A stretch of DNA of 64,000 nucleotides, from contig CM029367.1 of assembly GCA_017165825.1 (NCBI GenBank), positions 29,912,633-29,976,632 on the forward strand, read 5' to 3'. The position numbers were made by a program, and so were the translations under genes. The stretch's first letter is position 1; each line of letters opens with the position of its first letter. Positions 22,700 to 33,584 of this stretch are shown here, piece after piece. The notes beneath the pieces are model-generated. The model saw nothing but the letters and a program-made list of their open reading frames with translations. It was not told where the DNA came from and ran no database searches. Source of the DNA: Hepsetus odoe. Lineage: Eukaryota; Chordata; Actinopteri; Characiformes; Hepsetidae.

Positions 22700-24285
22700 G
22701 TTTATTCAACTGATTTTTCTACAGCATTACTCACTACCTTCTATAAATGATTCATTATCTACTATGTAACGCTCAGTAATTATTATAAATTACTCAGTTA
22801 TTACTGTAAATAAATCAGTATTTATTAAGAAAAGTTAACCGCTATAAAACCACTATACAGTTCTACAATTATTACTATAACAAACTCCAAATATTGTACA
22901 TTCCTCACTGGCTTCTCTACTCAATAACTAATTCTGAATCATATTTTAGCTACAATAAGTTACTAAGCAATTACCAGAAATGAAAAACATGATGTTTAAG
23001 ATCACAGAATAAATATTTAAGTAGTTATGCAGAGATATATATATAATCAATAGGCTTCACACACCTACAAGCACCACAGGAACTACAAAAACACTCCTAC
23101 TTCTACATCTATTATTTAATTCATTTATACTTAGTAACTACTACAAACTAAAAATCTGATGTTTGTATCATGTAATAAATATTTTTAGAATTTCATAACA
23201 ATAATACAGAAATATAAAAAATATAAAAAGGTTTCAGAAACTACTATAAAAGCACTCAGTAAATACTGTACATACTCAGAAACTACTATAAAATACTCAA
23301 TACTGTACATACTCAGAAACTACTATAAAATACTCAGCAAATACTGTACATACTCAGAAACTACTATAAAATATTCTATACTCAGTAAATTCTGTATGTT
23401 ACTCAGGAACTACTACAAAATACTCAATACTGTACATAAGCAGAAACTACTATAAAATACTCAGTAAATACTGTACATTACTCAGAAACTACTATAAAAT
23501 ACTCAATGCTGTACGTTACTCAAGAACTACTATAAAATACTCAGTAAATACTGTACATACTCAGAAACTACTATAAAATATTCTATACTCAGTAAATTCT
23601 GTATGTTACTCAGGAAACTACTATAAAATACTCAGTAAATTCTGTATGCTACTCAGGAACTACTATTAAATACTCTATACTGTATGTTACTCAGGAGCTA
23701 CTAGAAAATACTCAGTAAATACTGTACGTTACTCAGAAACTACTTTTAACTACTCAGTAAATAATGTACGTTACTCAGGAACTACTATTAAATACTCAGT
23801 AAATACTGTACGATGTTCAGGAACTACTACAGAAAACCCAATAAATACTGTGCATTACTCAGAAACTACTATAAAATACTCAGTAAATTCTGTATGTTAC
23901 TCAGGAACTACTAGTAAATACTCTATACTGTATGTTACTCAGGAGCTACTATAAAATACTCAGTAAATACTGTACGTTACTCAGGAACTACTAGTAAACA
24001 CTCAGTAAATACTGTACATTACTCAGAAACTACTACAGAAATCTCAATAAATAATGTACATTACTCAGAAACTACTATAAAATACTCAGTAAATTCTGTA
24101 TGCTACTCAGAAACTACTATAAAACGCTCAGTAAATTCTGTATGCTATTCAGGAACTACTATTGAATACTCTATACTGTATGTTACTCAGGAGCTACTAT
24201 AAAATACTCAGTAAATACTGTACATTACTCAGAAACTACTACAGAAAACTCAGTAAATACTGTGCATTACCCAGTAACTTCAATG
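22700..24285. repeat. AT-rich minisatellite, about 42-bp unit
   Basis: From 23240 to 24285 a unit built from 'actactataaaatactcag', 'taaatactgtacattactca' and variants repeats about 25 times, including shortened units lacking the middle. 22700-23240 holds degenerate relatives ('ataaattactcag'). The array ends about 190 bp from the nr3c2 exon on its intron-donor side. Short open frames (for example YYKILSKYCTLLRNYY) are repeat translations. Confidence 0.92.
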
Positions 24286-24473
24286 ACTTATTCAGCAGCT
24301 ACTATGAAGTGCTCGATAACTTCTATTGTCACCGTTCTAAATGATTCAGCGTCCACAGCGGATCGAGACACATATAAAGTTACGTTTATAAAACGAAGTT
24401 CTTGTGTTAAAATACTCGAGTGACCTCACTTCACTTTCAAGTCCCTCAGTTTGATCAAACCCGGGTGACGTAC

Positions 24474-24601
24474 CTTCCACTGCTCTTTTGAAGAAAACCT
24501 TGCAGCTCCCGCAAGTGACGACACCGTAGTGACAGCCGGACGCCTCGTCTCCACACACCAAACACACCTTCGCCGTGGAGGACGAGTGTCTGAGCGGCGC
24601 G
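24474..24601 (-). CDS. nr3c2: nr3c2 exon encoding the first zinc finger of the DNA-binding domain
   Basis: Internal coding exon of a steroid-hormone nuclear receptor. Read on the minus strand it gives APLRHSSSTAKVCLVCGD followed by EASGCHYGVVTCGSCKVF and FKRAVEG. It has the four zinc-binding cysteines (CLVC and CGSC) and the P-box GSCKV typical of receptors that bind the glucocorticoid-type response element. Within the family, 'CGDE' with 'GVVTC' fits the mineralocorticoid receptor; the glucocorticoid receptor has CSDE and GVLTC, the progesterone receptor CGDE and GVLTC. The acceptor is 'tttcattgcag' ending at 24602 and the donor GTACGT begins at 24473. It starts with the last base of one codon and ends with the first base of another, the known phase. 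At 128 bp it is four codons shorter than the 140-bp human exon; the difference lies N-terminal to the finger. The protein is a ligand-activated transcription factor that moves to the nucleus on binding corticosteroids. The flanking exons are outside the window. Confidence 0.93.
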
Positions 24602-25525
24602 CTGCAATGAAAGCACAGAATAATACAATTCATCAGAGTCATTTTTTTAGGGTTAACCTCCCGTCCCACCAGGAAGTACAGACTATTTTGAAGTGTTTTT
24701 AAACCCTGATGATTATGGTGTGAAGCGAGTGTATATTTCTCCTCACTGTTACTAGGCACCCAAAAGGCTAAGCATATGCCAGTGACTCATAACTTATGCC
24801 TCATCACTAGCTCCAGATCAAGGGTGGTCTCCAGAGCACAGTTCACCCGAAAACTCCCACCGGGACCTTCATGCGCAAAACAGGACAGTTATGTCCACCA
24901 CAGGCAAAAAAAAAAAGAAAAAAAAATCATTACAAGTAAAACGCTTGGAGCTTGAAAGGGATGCAGGCAGTTTGAGAGCAAGAGAAAAAAAGAAATTAAA
25001 TAGCAACAATGCAAAGCGAGAGGAAAAGATTTTACATCCTGTGCCCTCCAAAAGAAATCGAAACAGTCCAAAAAAAAAAAAAAAAAAACCCGAGGCGCGC
25101 ACTCCAAATAGTCACGCTGACTCGGCAGAAATCTGATTAAATCAGGCAGCGAAACCTGACATAGACCGAGCGAGCAGAGCTCTGCAGGACCAAAGTCACC
25201 CTCTCAAAGACGTCCAGACCATCCGCCCAAAACAGCACGGCTAAACCGAGGCTCACAGGAAAGCAGCTAAAACACAATGTCATTACAGTAAACACGTGAA
25301 AAAATACGTCCCTTTATTTCCACGATGCCCCACCGACCTTCATACATTGTTCTAGATGGTTATACACTGTTCTCTATTGAAAGGACATTATTTTGGAAGT
25401 TCTTTAAAGAAGTTTTACAATTTTAATAGGCCCCACTATTCATCATGTAACCTTTTTTGGTACCGTATTAATTCATAAGGGAAAAGGTCAACTAAATAAA
25501 TAGAACACGTGCAAATGCCACGTCT
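24602..25525. other. unique intronic DNA next to the exon
   Basis: A-rich tracts at about 24906-24927 and 25070-25087. The remaining sequence is complex, and no second exon was found. Confidence 0.5.
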
Positions 25526-25693
25526 GGCAGTGTTTAAGGACAAGGCCCCGGGACCGGAAGGTCCAGCAGGTCGCCCTGAGGAACCTTGTGCAAGGTACTG
25601 TCCCCACCACTGCTCCCCGGGTGCTTCAAATAGCTTCCCACTTGTGTGGGTTAAATAGAGAGGATGCGTTTCGCTGTGCTTCACCGTGTGCAG
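25526..25693 (+). repeat. tRNA-derived SINE, degraded
   Basis: Head trace 'ggcagtgtttaaggac', core 'gcaaggtactgtccccacc', 'tgctccccgggtgcttc', and partial tail to 'cttcaccgtgtgc'. Confidence 0.7.
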
Positions 25694-26279
25694 AACATCA
25701 AATCTGACCAAGAGTGTTTCAAACTTTCACAAACAAAAGTGTGTTAAAATCCCCTTTTTGTAAAGAGTTAACTTATAATAGCCTCATTATTAACACATTA
25801 TGGGGCAAAAAGCAGCTGTAAGAGTAATAAGTCACTTTCACTTGCGTTACATTTTTAATGTATGATTTTTTGGGGGAAAATATAAACATTTAAATAATAA
25901 AAAATATATATTTTAATATAAAAAAAAGAAAAAAGTCCTAACATGAAAAAGTATAATTTTTTTGAGGTTTATTCCTTTTCACAGGTCTGCTTTGGAAAAT
26001 ACGTAAAAAAAAATAATAATAAAATAAAATAGAAATAAAATGTTAAAAAAGTTAAATGAAAGAAATACGTGTTTTTTTTTTTTTATCCTCTTTCTTCTTG
26101 TGATCTACAAATGTGGTTGAGGTATTTTTGCATTCCAAATAATAATATTACTAAATATTTTTTAAAAAGAATGAATCGAGCTCAATTCCACAGATTAGTG
26201 GCTTGATTTTTTTCCTTCCAGAGTAGCTTTATTCGATTAATTTCATGTTTCTGGCAGAGTACCTCACCTCCTCCCTCCC
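25694..26279. other. AT-rich intronic DNA
   Basis: Runs of A and T and short AT repeats around 25880-26170; no gene seen. Confidence 0.5.
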
Positions 26280-26700
26280 TCTGTCTCTTTCTGTCGATCT
26301 CTCTGCCTTTACTAATGAGCTCTCTCGCCCATCATAATCGATAGTGCAGGGTAATTGTCTGCTTAACATTCTGACAACATCACGGCGTCTTAACTAGCCG
26401 TCTGCTCTCCGAGACACGTCTCCACTCAGTGAGGGAGATGACTCGCAGCGGCTCCAACACAATCCAGTGAGCTGATCTAATTCTGCCGCGCCCCATCTAA
26501 ACACACATTCAATTTGTTAGCTGCTTGGCTCGTCTCTGGCGAGGAGGAAGATTTGCAGGATCCTGAGAGTTTGTGTAGCGGCGCCTGCGCATGATTAAAG
26601 AAAGTGTTCGGCGAAATAAATAAGAACTAGTAATGAAAGCCTGTCTCATCAATTAGTGATGTGCCAACTGCACATCATCACACCTGCCTTAAATTGTGTC
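26280..26700. other. candidate conserved non-coding block
   Basis: Complex, balanced sequence between an AT-rich stretch and a SINE, free of repeat marks. It contains several TAAT/ATTA cores ('catcataatcgatag', 'gggtaattgtctgc', 'aattagtgatg'). The texture is what vertebrate developmental enhancers look like, but this is inference. It lies about 1.7-2.1 kb upstream of the nr3c2 exon in transcript direction. Confidence 0.35.
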
Positions 26701-26791
26701 CAGCTGTTGTTAACTAGTCTTTAACGTGTGTGTGTGTGAGTGTGTGTGTTGTGGCAGGTGCACTGGAAACCTTTTGGACTAGGCCCTGGAA

Positions 26792-27038
26792 AGTGAAAGT
26801 GACTACCCTTTTTATTGTGAATGCAGCGCAGCACAGCACAACACCACAAAAGTCACCCTTAACCTCAAACCCATACACACACGTGCAGCAGGGGGCAGCT
26901 ATTGAAAGCACCTGGGGAGCAGTGACAGGGACGGTACCTTGCTCAAGGGTACCTCAGGGCAACCTACTGGTGAGGGAATTGAACCCACAGTCTTCCAATC
27001 CAGGGCAACTCCCTAATCGCTAGACCACCGCTGCCCCA
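26792..27038 (-). repeat. tRNA-derived SINE, complete, reverse
   Basis: Tail 'aagtgaaagtgactaccc', 'gtgcagcagggggcagc', core complement 'ggtaccttgctcaaggg', B-box complement 'ggaattgaaccc', head complement 'agaccaccgctgcccc'. Confidence 0.9.
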
Positions 27039-27045
27039 TGAAGTC

Positions 27046-27158
27046 CTGGTTTGAGTCCTGGAACATTAAGTTGTCCTGAGCTCTCCTTGAGCAAGGAACC
27101 GTCCCCAGCACTACAAGGTCCCCAGCAATGACAAGGGTTGTCACTTTCACTTTCACTT
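27046..27158 (+). repeat. tRNA-derived SINE, internally deleted
   Basis: B-box trace 'ggtttgagtcctgg', core 'cttgagcaaggaaccgtcc', then directly the tail 'gacaagggttgtcacttt'. The middle of the element is missing. It lies head-to-head with the preceding minus-strand copy. Confidence 0.75.
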
Positions 27159-28127
27159 TTTTCTACACTTACGAGGCTTCCTGACTCACATGTCTGCCGA
27201 CTGCCACAGGGATTCCCCGCCTCCCAGCCCACATGCATGTGACACCACACTGGAGTTAGTGTAAGTCCTTCATTTACAGTTTTTCTCAGTCAGCTGGGAA
27301 ATGTGTGTACAATTTCTGCCCCGCTGTAAAGTGTAAATTACACGTGACATCATGATTATTGCATAAATTATCATTCAAATAATATGATTACCAAAATCTT
27401 TAAAGCCTGGGTGCATTCTGTCAGTCATCAGTCTGGTTTCGCAACACCTCCATTCCCTGTGTGAAAGTCTACTGGCACTAGAGAATAAAAGGCAGGCTTA
27501 AAAAATAAAAAGAGGTTTGACAAGGTGACTCCTCCCATGCGTGGGGTAAGTGGGTCAGTGTTCATGGTTATGAAACAGTCGACCTGTTTAAGCGCCTGAT
27601 GGCTGAAGGGCTGGAGTGGGCTTGTGTACAGTAGAACTGTAGTGATACTAAGAGAGGAGCGTCAGGCACTGTGCTCAGGTCGAGCTAATAGCTCTCCACT
27701 GGGCCGGTGCTGCATGTCGGGGTGAATAAATACAGCAGATTAGCTGCGATTCTTCTTATTTGGGCCTTCGGTTTGAAATCTGCAGCAGGTCTTCTAGATC
27801 TGAAGCACTTCCAGTACTAGTGAATGTTACAGTGAGAGTACTTTCCTCTGTGAACAAAGCTCGTTTTGTATTTACATCCATAGCCGAAGGTATTTTATTA
27901 TTTTCTCATAATGTGAGGCAGGAAAGGAGGGGTGAAAAAGGAGTAGTGTGCAGTTCTGCATTTCCCTTTTTGACCAAACAAACGGATTCATTGTTCGCAA
28001 CGTGCTCCAAAACAGGCCTGGATTAGGCGAGGCTAATTTAATAATAAAACATTATTAGATATTAACTAAAAATATTCATGAAGCTCAATATTTGATTTCT
28101 CTTCCAGAACAGCTTCATAGCAGTCTG
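27159..28127. other. unique intronic DNA
   Basis: Complex sequence without repeat marks; 27500-27760 is the most gene-desert-like conserved-texture part. An open frame at 27760-28026 has no recognisable domain. Confidence 0.4.
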
Positions 28128-28252
28128 TGTGTCTGCCCACATGACCTGTCCTGGGTGTGTCCCTGCCTTTCGCCCTGTGGGAGCTGGGATGGGCTCCAGC
28201 GCCCCCCGTGACCCTGATTAGAACAAGCAGCTATGAAAATGAGTGAGAGAGA
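28128..28252 (+). repeat. Mermaid/DANA-like SINE, 3' part
   Basis: 'cgccctgtgggagctgggat', 'gggctccagcgcccccc' and 'gaacaagcagctatgaaaat' are the 3' block common to a widespread fish SINE group. The head is missing. Confidence 0.55.
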
Positions 28253-28295
28253 GCTTTATAACACAGGGTAAGCCTATATATATATATATATTTAT

Positions 28296-28414
28296 GGTTA
28301 GGGACTAGGCCCCAGGATCAGAAGGTCATGGGTCTCGAATCCCACACCAGTAGGTTGCCCTGAGATACCCTTAAACAAGGTACCGTCCCCATTCCTGCTT
28401 CCTGGGTGTTTTAA
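28296..28414 (+). repeat. tRNA-derived SINE, truncated
   Basis: Head 'ggttagggactaggcccc', B-box 'gggtctcgaatccc', core to 'cctgggtgtttt', then lost. It follows a short (TA)n run. Confidence 0.75.
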
Positions 28415-29862
28415 CCAAAGAGGAGGTTTATGGACGTGCTGAGAGGTGGTCGGTTTTCAAGCGGAGGAACGGAAGAAATGGAGACGGCTGATCTCCAGGT
28501 TCTCCTCAACAATTTACTTGTTCAAGGGTGATTTCATTAATTTGACTTTAATTTTATTTAGCTACTAACCTGCTCACTAATGTCTTACTTATTATCTATC
28601 TTTTGTCTTTGAACGTCCCACATGTATTTCGCAACCCCATTACAAATTAAAAGTCCATTTGAGTGTCAATGTTTTCTGTGTAGTGACATTTAATAGAATA
28701 TCTAGGTGGAAACATCAACACCAGCAGTCAGGCCCCTGAATTACTCGGCACCAGTGACCGAAAGCATCTCAGATCTGTCAGGAGACAAGGTCTCTGGAGT
28801 TCCCTGTCCCATAACCTTTTCATGTAATATCTCTGTGTGAGCGAGCTTCTAGAGGCATTCAGTTCTTCAGACGTCTGGTTTCTTTCACCCATAAGTTTCT
28901 CTAAATCCCCTTCCATCTTAATTATTACTTTTTGTGTCCCCCCTGATGGACTGACTTCCTGTCCAGGGTGCTTCTATTTAGTCATTATATGTCCTCGGTT
29001 AGGATAAGCGGCTGGGATAATGGACGGATGGCCTTCTTTTGTCTGTGTTGAGGCAAAAGCCAGCAACTACGTGCCAAGATGAGCAGATTATTGTTACTAT
29101 TCACTTTTAAAAAACAACATTTGACCATTATTTTCCATTTTTGGCATAAAACGGTGCTGTATTTATCCATCTAGGTTAATGTCCTGTGCCAATATGGAAT
29201 GAGCATGGTACGGGAATATTAAAATCGGTACTGAAGAGACGAAGCTGGATGTAAATGCAATGCAGCGGTGGTTCCCAATGTGCTTCCAGTGAAGTGGGAT
29301 ATATATGTCCGTAAGAAGAAAAGTAGATGGATATTTGTGCTCAGAATACGAACGGAGAGCACTTTTTTTTTTTCTTTTTTTTTTTTAAAAAGGCCTGTAA
29401 GCAAATGTAAATGTGTTCGACTACGGAACAGATGTTGGAGCTGAACGTGGAACTGGCAGCAATGGGGACTTTATTAGACACGGCAGCGTGTGGCGAGGCG
29501 AGGCGTTCTGAGGCGTTCTCAGCATTGTTTGCGTTCTGCATACCTTTCTGCTCTTTGAGGAGCGCGATGTCTGCTGAGATGCACAGAAGCACAACGGTGA
29601 TGTTTATGAATGGGGCGGGGGGGTGACGGAGGGGCTGCAAAATTGAGTGAACTATAAGGTCTCCCCGCTTGCAAACACCATGCCACCCTTGCTGGATGCC
29701 AATCTTAGGAGCTGAACTTGCTTCAGTGACTGTTTCAGGAGTTCCTCACCTGCTTTTCCAATAACTGATCACAGAAACCCATCTCATGATGCTGCAGTGT
29801 TTTCAGAAAAAAGATATGCCTTTCAGTTACACTGCACAACGCTCCCTGAAGCACTCGCATGT
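28415..29862. other. unique intronic DNA with a SINE trace
   Basis: 28940-29030 holds a decayed Mermaid-like 3' piece ('cctgtccagggtgc', 'gataagcggctggg'). T-rich tracts occur near 29364-29389. Nothing else recognised. Confidence 0.4.
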
Positions 29863-30440
29863 CTTCTTCTTCTCCTTTGAGATGTGACCATCCATCAGAT
29901 CATCCATCTCCGTTTATTCCTCTTTCTCACCGACCCCCCGCATGTCCTCTCTGACCACATCCATAAACCTCCTCTTTGTCCTTCCTCTTCATCTCTTGTC
30001 TGGCAGCTCCATCTTCAACATCCTTTTCCCCAATATACTCCTCGTCTCTCCTCTGGACGTCCAAACCAACAAGATGTCACTTCTCTAACTTTGTCTCCAA
30101 GACGTCTAACCTGATCTGTCCCTCTAATATACTCATTTCTAATCCTGTCCATCCTCGTCACACCCAACAAAAATCTCAGCATCTTTAACTCTGACACCTC
30201 CAGCTCCGCCTCCTGTCTTTTCGTCAGTGCCACCGTCTACAACCCATACAACATGGCTGGTCTCACTACCATCCTGTAAACATCTCCCTTCACTCCTGCT
30301 GGTGTCCGTCTGTCACAGATCACTCCTCCCAATCCCATTCCAACCTGCCTGCACTCTCTTCTTCACCTCTCTTCCACACTGTTGATCAAAAGTATTTAAA
30401 CTCCTCATTCGCCACCTCTACTTCCTGCATCCACTAAAGC
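29863..30440 (-). mobile_element. RTE-type LINE fragment, 3' end of ORF2
   Basis: On the minus strand the fragment ELEVSELKMLRFLLGVTRMD, then RIRNEYIRGTDQVRRL, matches the C-terminal tail found after the reverse transcriptase in RTE-clade non-LTR retrotransposons. The plus-strand 'cttcttcttctcctttg' at 29863-29879 fits an A/G-rich 3' terminus. It is 5'-truncated and frameshifted, so inactive. Confidence 0.75.
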
Positions 30441-30689
30441 ACTCACAGGTATCACGGTCAAAGTCACAATATGCTGACAAATCAATTGTACAAGGCTTTC
30501 CCCTCTTAATTATCATGTAAGTGTTCAGCCCAGACCTGGCAGATGTTTCCTTTTTTTTTTATTTTCCGCTGGAGCTACGAGCCTAATGCGGTTAACAATG
30601 GAAACCACCAATTAGTTTAATGGAAACTGCATGCCTGAATCATCACACTCTTGCCTCAAACACAGTTGAGTTGCTAAGCAATCTCAAAC
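30441..30689. other. unique intronic DNA
   Basis: Nothing recognised beyond a T-run near 30552-30561. Confidence 0.4.
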
Positions 30690-30866
30690 AGATTTGCATA
30701 TGTGGTTTCTGACACTAAGTGCCATAACACAGGGTGAATGAAAAGTCAGGAACCACCCAAGCCATAATTTAGCATTCAGTTTCCTATCCAGGATGCTTCT
30801 GCCCATGTTTATAGTTAGCAATGTGTCATAACATGTCAGAAACCACATGAGCAAGTTTATTAGAGA
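30690..30866. repeat. short inverted-repeat element (MITE-like)
   Basis: Left arm 'ttgcatatgtggtttctgac' (from 30693) is mirrored by the right arm, 'gtcagaaaccacatgagcaa' (ending about 30854). The same arm sequence recurs once at 11505-11533. Non-coding, potential hairpin. Class unknown. Confidence 0.5.
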
Positions 30867-31149
30867 TTACTGAGCATCTCAGCAAGGTCTGAGGGCATGA
30901 AGATTTAGGCTCACAGTTTGTGCATTACCATAAATTTACATTACGTTTCGTCTTAATTGGCCTCATAGCTTCTCCATGGACCACAGTGTCAGAAACAAAC
31001 TAAGTACAATATAAAAGAGTGTGATGACATAAGACAGCACTATGTGACAAAGTACAAGAAGCCAAAACAAGGCATTAGAATACATCTAATGTGGTCAAAG
31101 TCATTCCTGCACACATTTCCCATGACATTCACGTCAGGTGGAGATGCCA

Positions 31150-31320
31150 AATTGCCCCTTACCCTGTGAATGGCTAGCGACCTGCCCAAGTTAGGATCCA
31201 GCACCCCCTTATTAAGATGAAATGGGCGGTGGCAGTCCTGAGCAAGACCCTTAACCCTGAGTTGCTCCAGGGTGACTGAAGAATTGGAAGTCGCTCTGGA
31301 TACGAACGCCGTAATTGTAA
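31150..31320 (+). repeat. V-SINE-like fragment
   Basis: 'gagcaagacccttaaccctg', 'agttgctccaggg' and 'gtcgctctggatacgaacg' are the core and L2-type tail pieces of the widespread vertebrate V-SINE group. The head is not recognisable. Confidence 0.5.
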
Positions 31321-31329
31321 ATAGATGGA

Positions 31330-31456
31330 TAGTCATATCCAGTGCCCGGGGAGCAGTGATGGGCATGGTATCTTACTCAAGGGTACTTCAAGCCAACCTA
31401 CTCATCCGGGTTTCGAACCCACGACCTTCGATCACAACTAGGCCACTGCTGTCCCA
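31330..31456 (-). repeat. tRNA-derived SINE, tail missing
   Basis: Core complement 'ggtatcttactcaagggta', B-box complement 'gggtttcgaaccc', head complement 'ctaggccactgctgtccc'. Confidence 0.78.
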
Positions 31457-31510
31457 TATAAGGTCAAGACACTAAATATGATACTAACAACGGTATCATA
31501 GTTTCGTTCA

Positions 31511-31650
31511 CCTGCCCTGGGATGAACTGATGACCTGTTCTGGCCTGTTTTCCATCTTTTGCCTCTATGAGGGCTGGGATAGACTACAGCACCCCCTGCT
31601 AACACCCTAGTTAGAACAGCGGTTAAAATAACAAAAGGATGGATTCCTAA
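31511..31650 (+). repeat. Mermaid/DANA-like SINE, 3' part
   Basis: 'tgagggctgggatagactac', 'agcaccccctgctaac' and 'ttagaacagcggttaaaat' match the 3' block of the same group as 28128-28252. Confidence 0.5.
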
Positions 31651-32223
31651 AATACATAAGCATGGACTGTTAAAGTTGAAGAGGGGAGTTATTCCCTACT
31701 GAAGCACTTTGGCTTGTCTTTAAGTGGTTGGACCCTTATGATGTCACTAAGCGAGAGAGGTCAGAGAGTCCCGGTCTAATCAGGGAAAACGACTCCCGGC
31801 TCAGCGGTGGAGAGAAGCACTCTTCAGTGAGCAAACAGCAGCCTCAGTAGCGGCCTCTTCACTCAGGCCTATTTATATAACACACACCTTGGAATGCAGT
31901 GGAAGTCAAAGGTAGATTAGGTAAAACAAACAGGGGCGGACAAAACGGCTTACATAACCACAGGGAGACAGTCTGAACGTTTCGACTGCACCCACTCAGC
32001 GGCCCACACCGAGCGGCCCGCAGCACGGAACTTTGGCTAAACCCCACTGGGATTGTTGGGCCTTCTGTCTGGTTTTCACCTTCAAGTTGTTCGTTTTGTT
32101 CTCGTTTTCGGTTTCCTCGAATGGCTCGAAAGATGTTGCAGGAATGCGTTTTGCACAGAGCTGAGAAATAAAAAGAGCAGTTGGCCATTTGCTGAGAACG
32201 GCAAGTCCTGTTGAGCCAATGTG
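31651..32223. other. unique intronic DNA
   Basis: Complex sequence without repeat signatures. Open frames of 77 and 109 codons overlap on the minus strand in different frames; neither has a visible domain. Confidence 0.4.
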
Positions 32224-32352
32224 AGCCACATTCAGCGCCCGGGGAGCAGAGTTGGGGACGGTACCTTGCTAGAGAGCACCTCAGGGCAACCTGCTGGTTT
32301 GGGACTCAAACCCATGAGCTTCTGATTGCAGTCCCTAACCACCAGGCCGCCG
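32224..32352 (-). repeat. tRNA-derived SINE, tail missing
   Basis: 'ttcagcgcccggggagcag', core complement 'ggtaccttgctagagagc', B-box complement 'gggactcaaaccc', head complement 'accaccaggccgcc'. Confidence 0.78.
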
Positions 32353-33584
32353 GTTTCATGGAAACATGAGCACATCGTGGCAAAATGCCATGGCACAAAG
32401 CCTGAGTTTTACCCAATTAGAGTACGGCATGCTCCTCAACAACTATGTTCTAAAGAAATCTTGTCATATGCTAATGCTAGACATTTTTTTAGGCATGACT
32501 GGTCATCTTTAATGTTTGTACCATTGTCGCATATTGAAATTCAAACTAAAAGAACAATGTCAGAAATGCAGAACTGCAGATACAGTTGAAATGAAACTCT
32601 TGTGCAATTCGGCATTAAGCGATTAAACTGGAACCACCGCCATCAACGATGGTTCTTCTGAAGAAACCTTTCTGGAACTCTTCTTTCGGAAAGCACTCCT
32701 CCTGCATGTGTTTTCTGAGGCCTTCGCTGCTTTGAACAGTTTAAAATATTAGGACTTTTTCCCCCCAAACGGCTAAAATGTTACGCGAACACAAAGCCTG
32801 CATTCACTGATGTCTTTTCTGCTTTTCTTTACTCGACTTTGTGCCCACTGACTGCACCTGAACCTTTCTATTCTTCTCCTCCTGAAGGTACGGGGCCGGG
32901 CGAGCAGCGTACAGTGGGGGAGGAGGTGGAGAGCAGCAGGCCCCGCAGGTATGCAGCACAGTCCGAGTCGAGAAAAGAAGCTTCGCTCTATCACTCTCAC
33001 ACATCTCCTCTCGCCTGCATCCCCCACCGGCACACACTCCTGCATGGAAGTTTTTTAGAAAGAGAAATCGCGGAAGAACCAGACAGACAGGTCTCATGGC
33101 GGCGGCTGCTGTTGCTGTTGTCTTCAGGCCAAGCGTGGCCCTGCCGGCCGAGCTTAAAGTATCACTTCAGGACCTGTGTCGAAACCCTGACTAAAATGAA
33201 AGAGTGAACTTGGGTGAGCTACTTGGTACCAGGCTGTTGAAAGATCTGAGACGAGTTTACGAACTTAACGTCTCTGTTGTTTACTTTGAAACCCTCAGAA
33301 GCCAAAGTAATCACTGGCAGTAATAACAAAAGCATGGTGCAGTCTGCTTCTTGGAAGTTATCCATCACTCGAATCCCACAGCATAAACTTTTTCTACATT
33401 TTTACATTGGGACTTTTAATTTGAAAGTTTGCATGGGGTGAAATTTAATCGCGTCTTGTTTGGTGGGATGAAAAAGTATCCTTGCATAACATCTCAAACC
33501 TGCTAATTGGTTCTTTCAGAAACAGGAACTCCAAACGTTTCTGGAAACTTCAAAAACCTACATGAACATTTATCAAGTTATACA
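32353..33584. other. unique intronic DNA with a GC-rich patch
   Basis: 32870-33140 is noticeably GC-rich compared with the surroundings. It contains possible splice-like dinucleotides on both strands but no recognised protein motif. A non-coding exon or promoter is possible but unsupported. Confidence 0.3.

Larger units (their letters stand above)
1..24473 (-). other. nr3c2: nr3c2 intron downstream of the zinc-finger-1 exon (partial)
   Basis: Starts with the donor GTACGT read on the minus strand at 24473. No exon for the second zinc finger (expected to encode the QHNYLCAGRNDC-type segment) was found on the minus strand down to base 1, so the intron runs beyond the window. Contents are repeats and unique DNA listed separately. 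Inference from the single exon; a nested gene cannot be excluded by eye. Confidence 0.6.

Noticed and set aside
1..24473. Second zinc-finger exon of nr3c2
   Set aside because: Looked for the QHNYLCAGRNDC-type coding sequence on the minus strand and did not find it.
32773..33207. Coding or promoter exon in the GC-rich patch
   Set aside because: Open frames on both strands conflict and none shows a domain; GC content alone is not enough.
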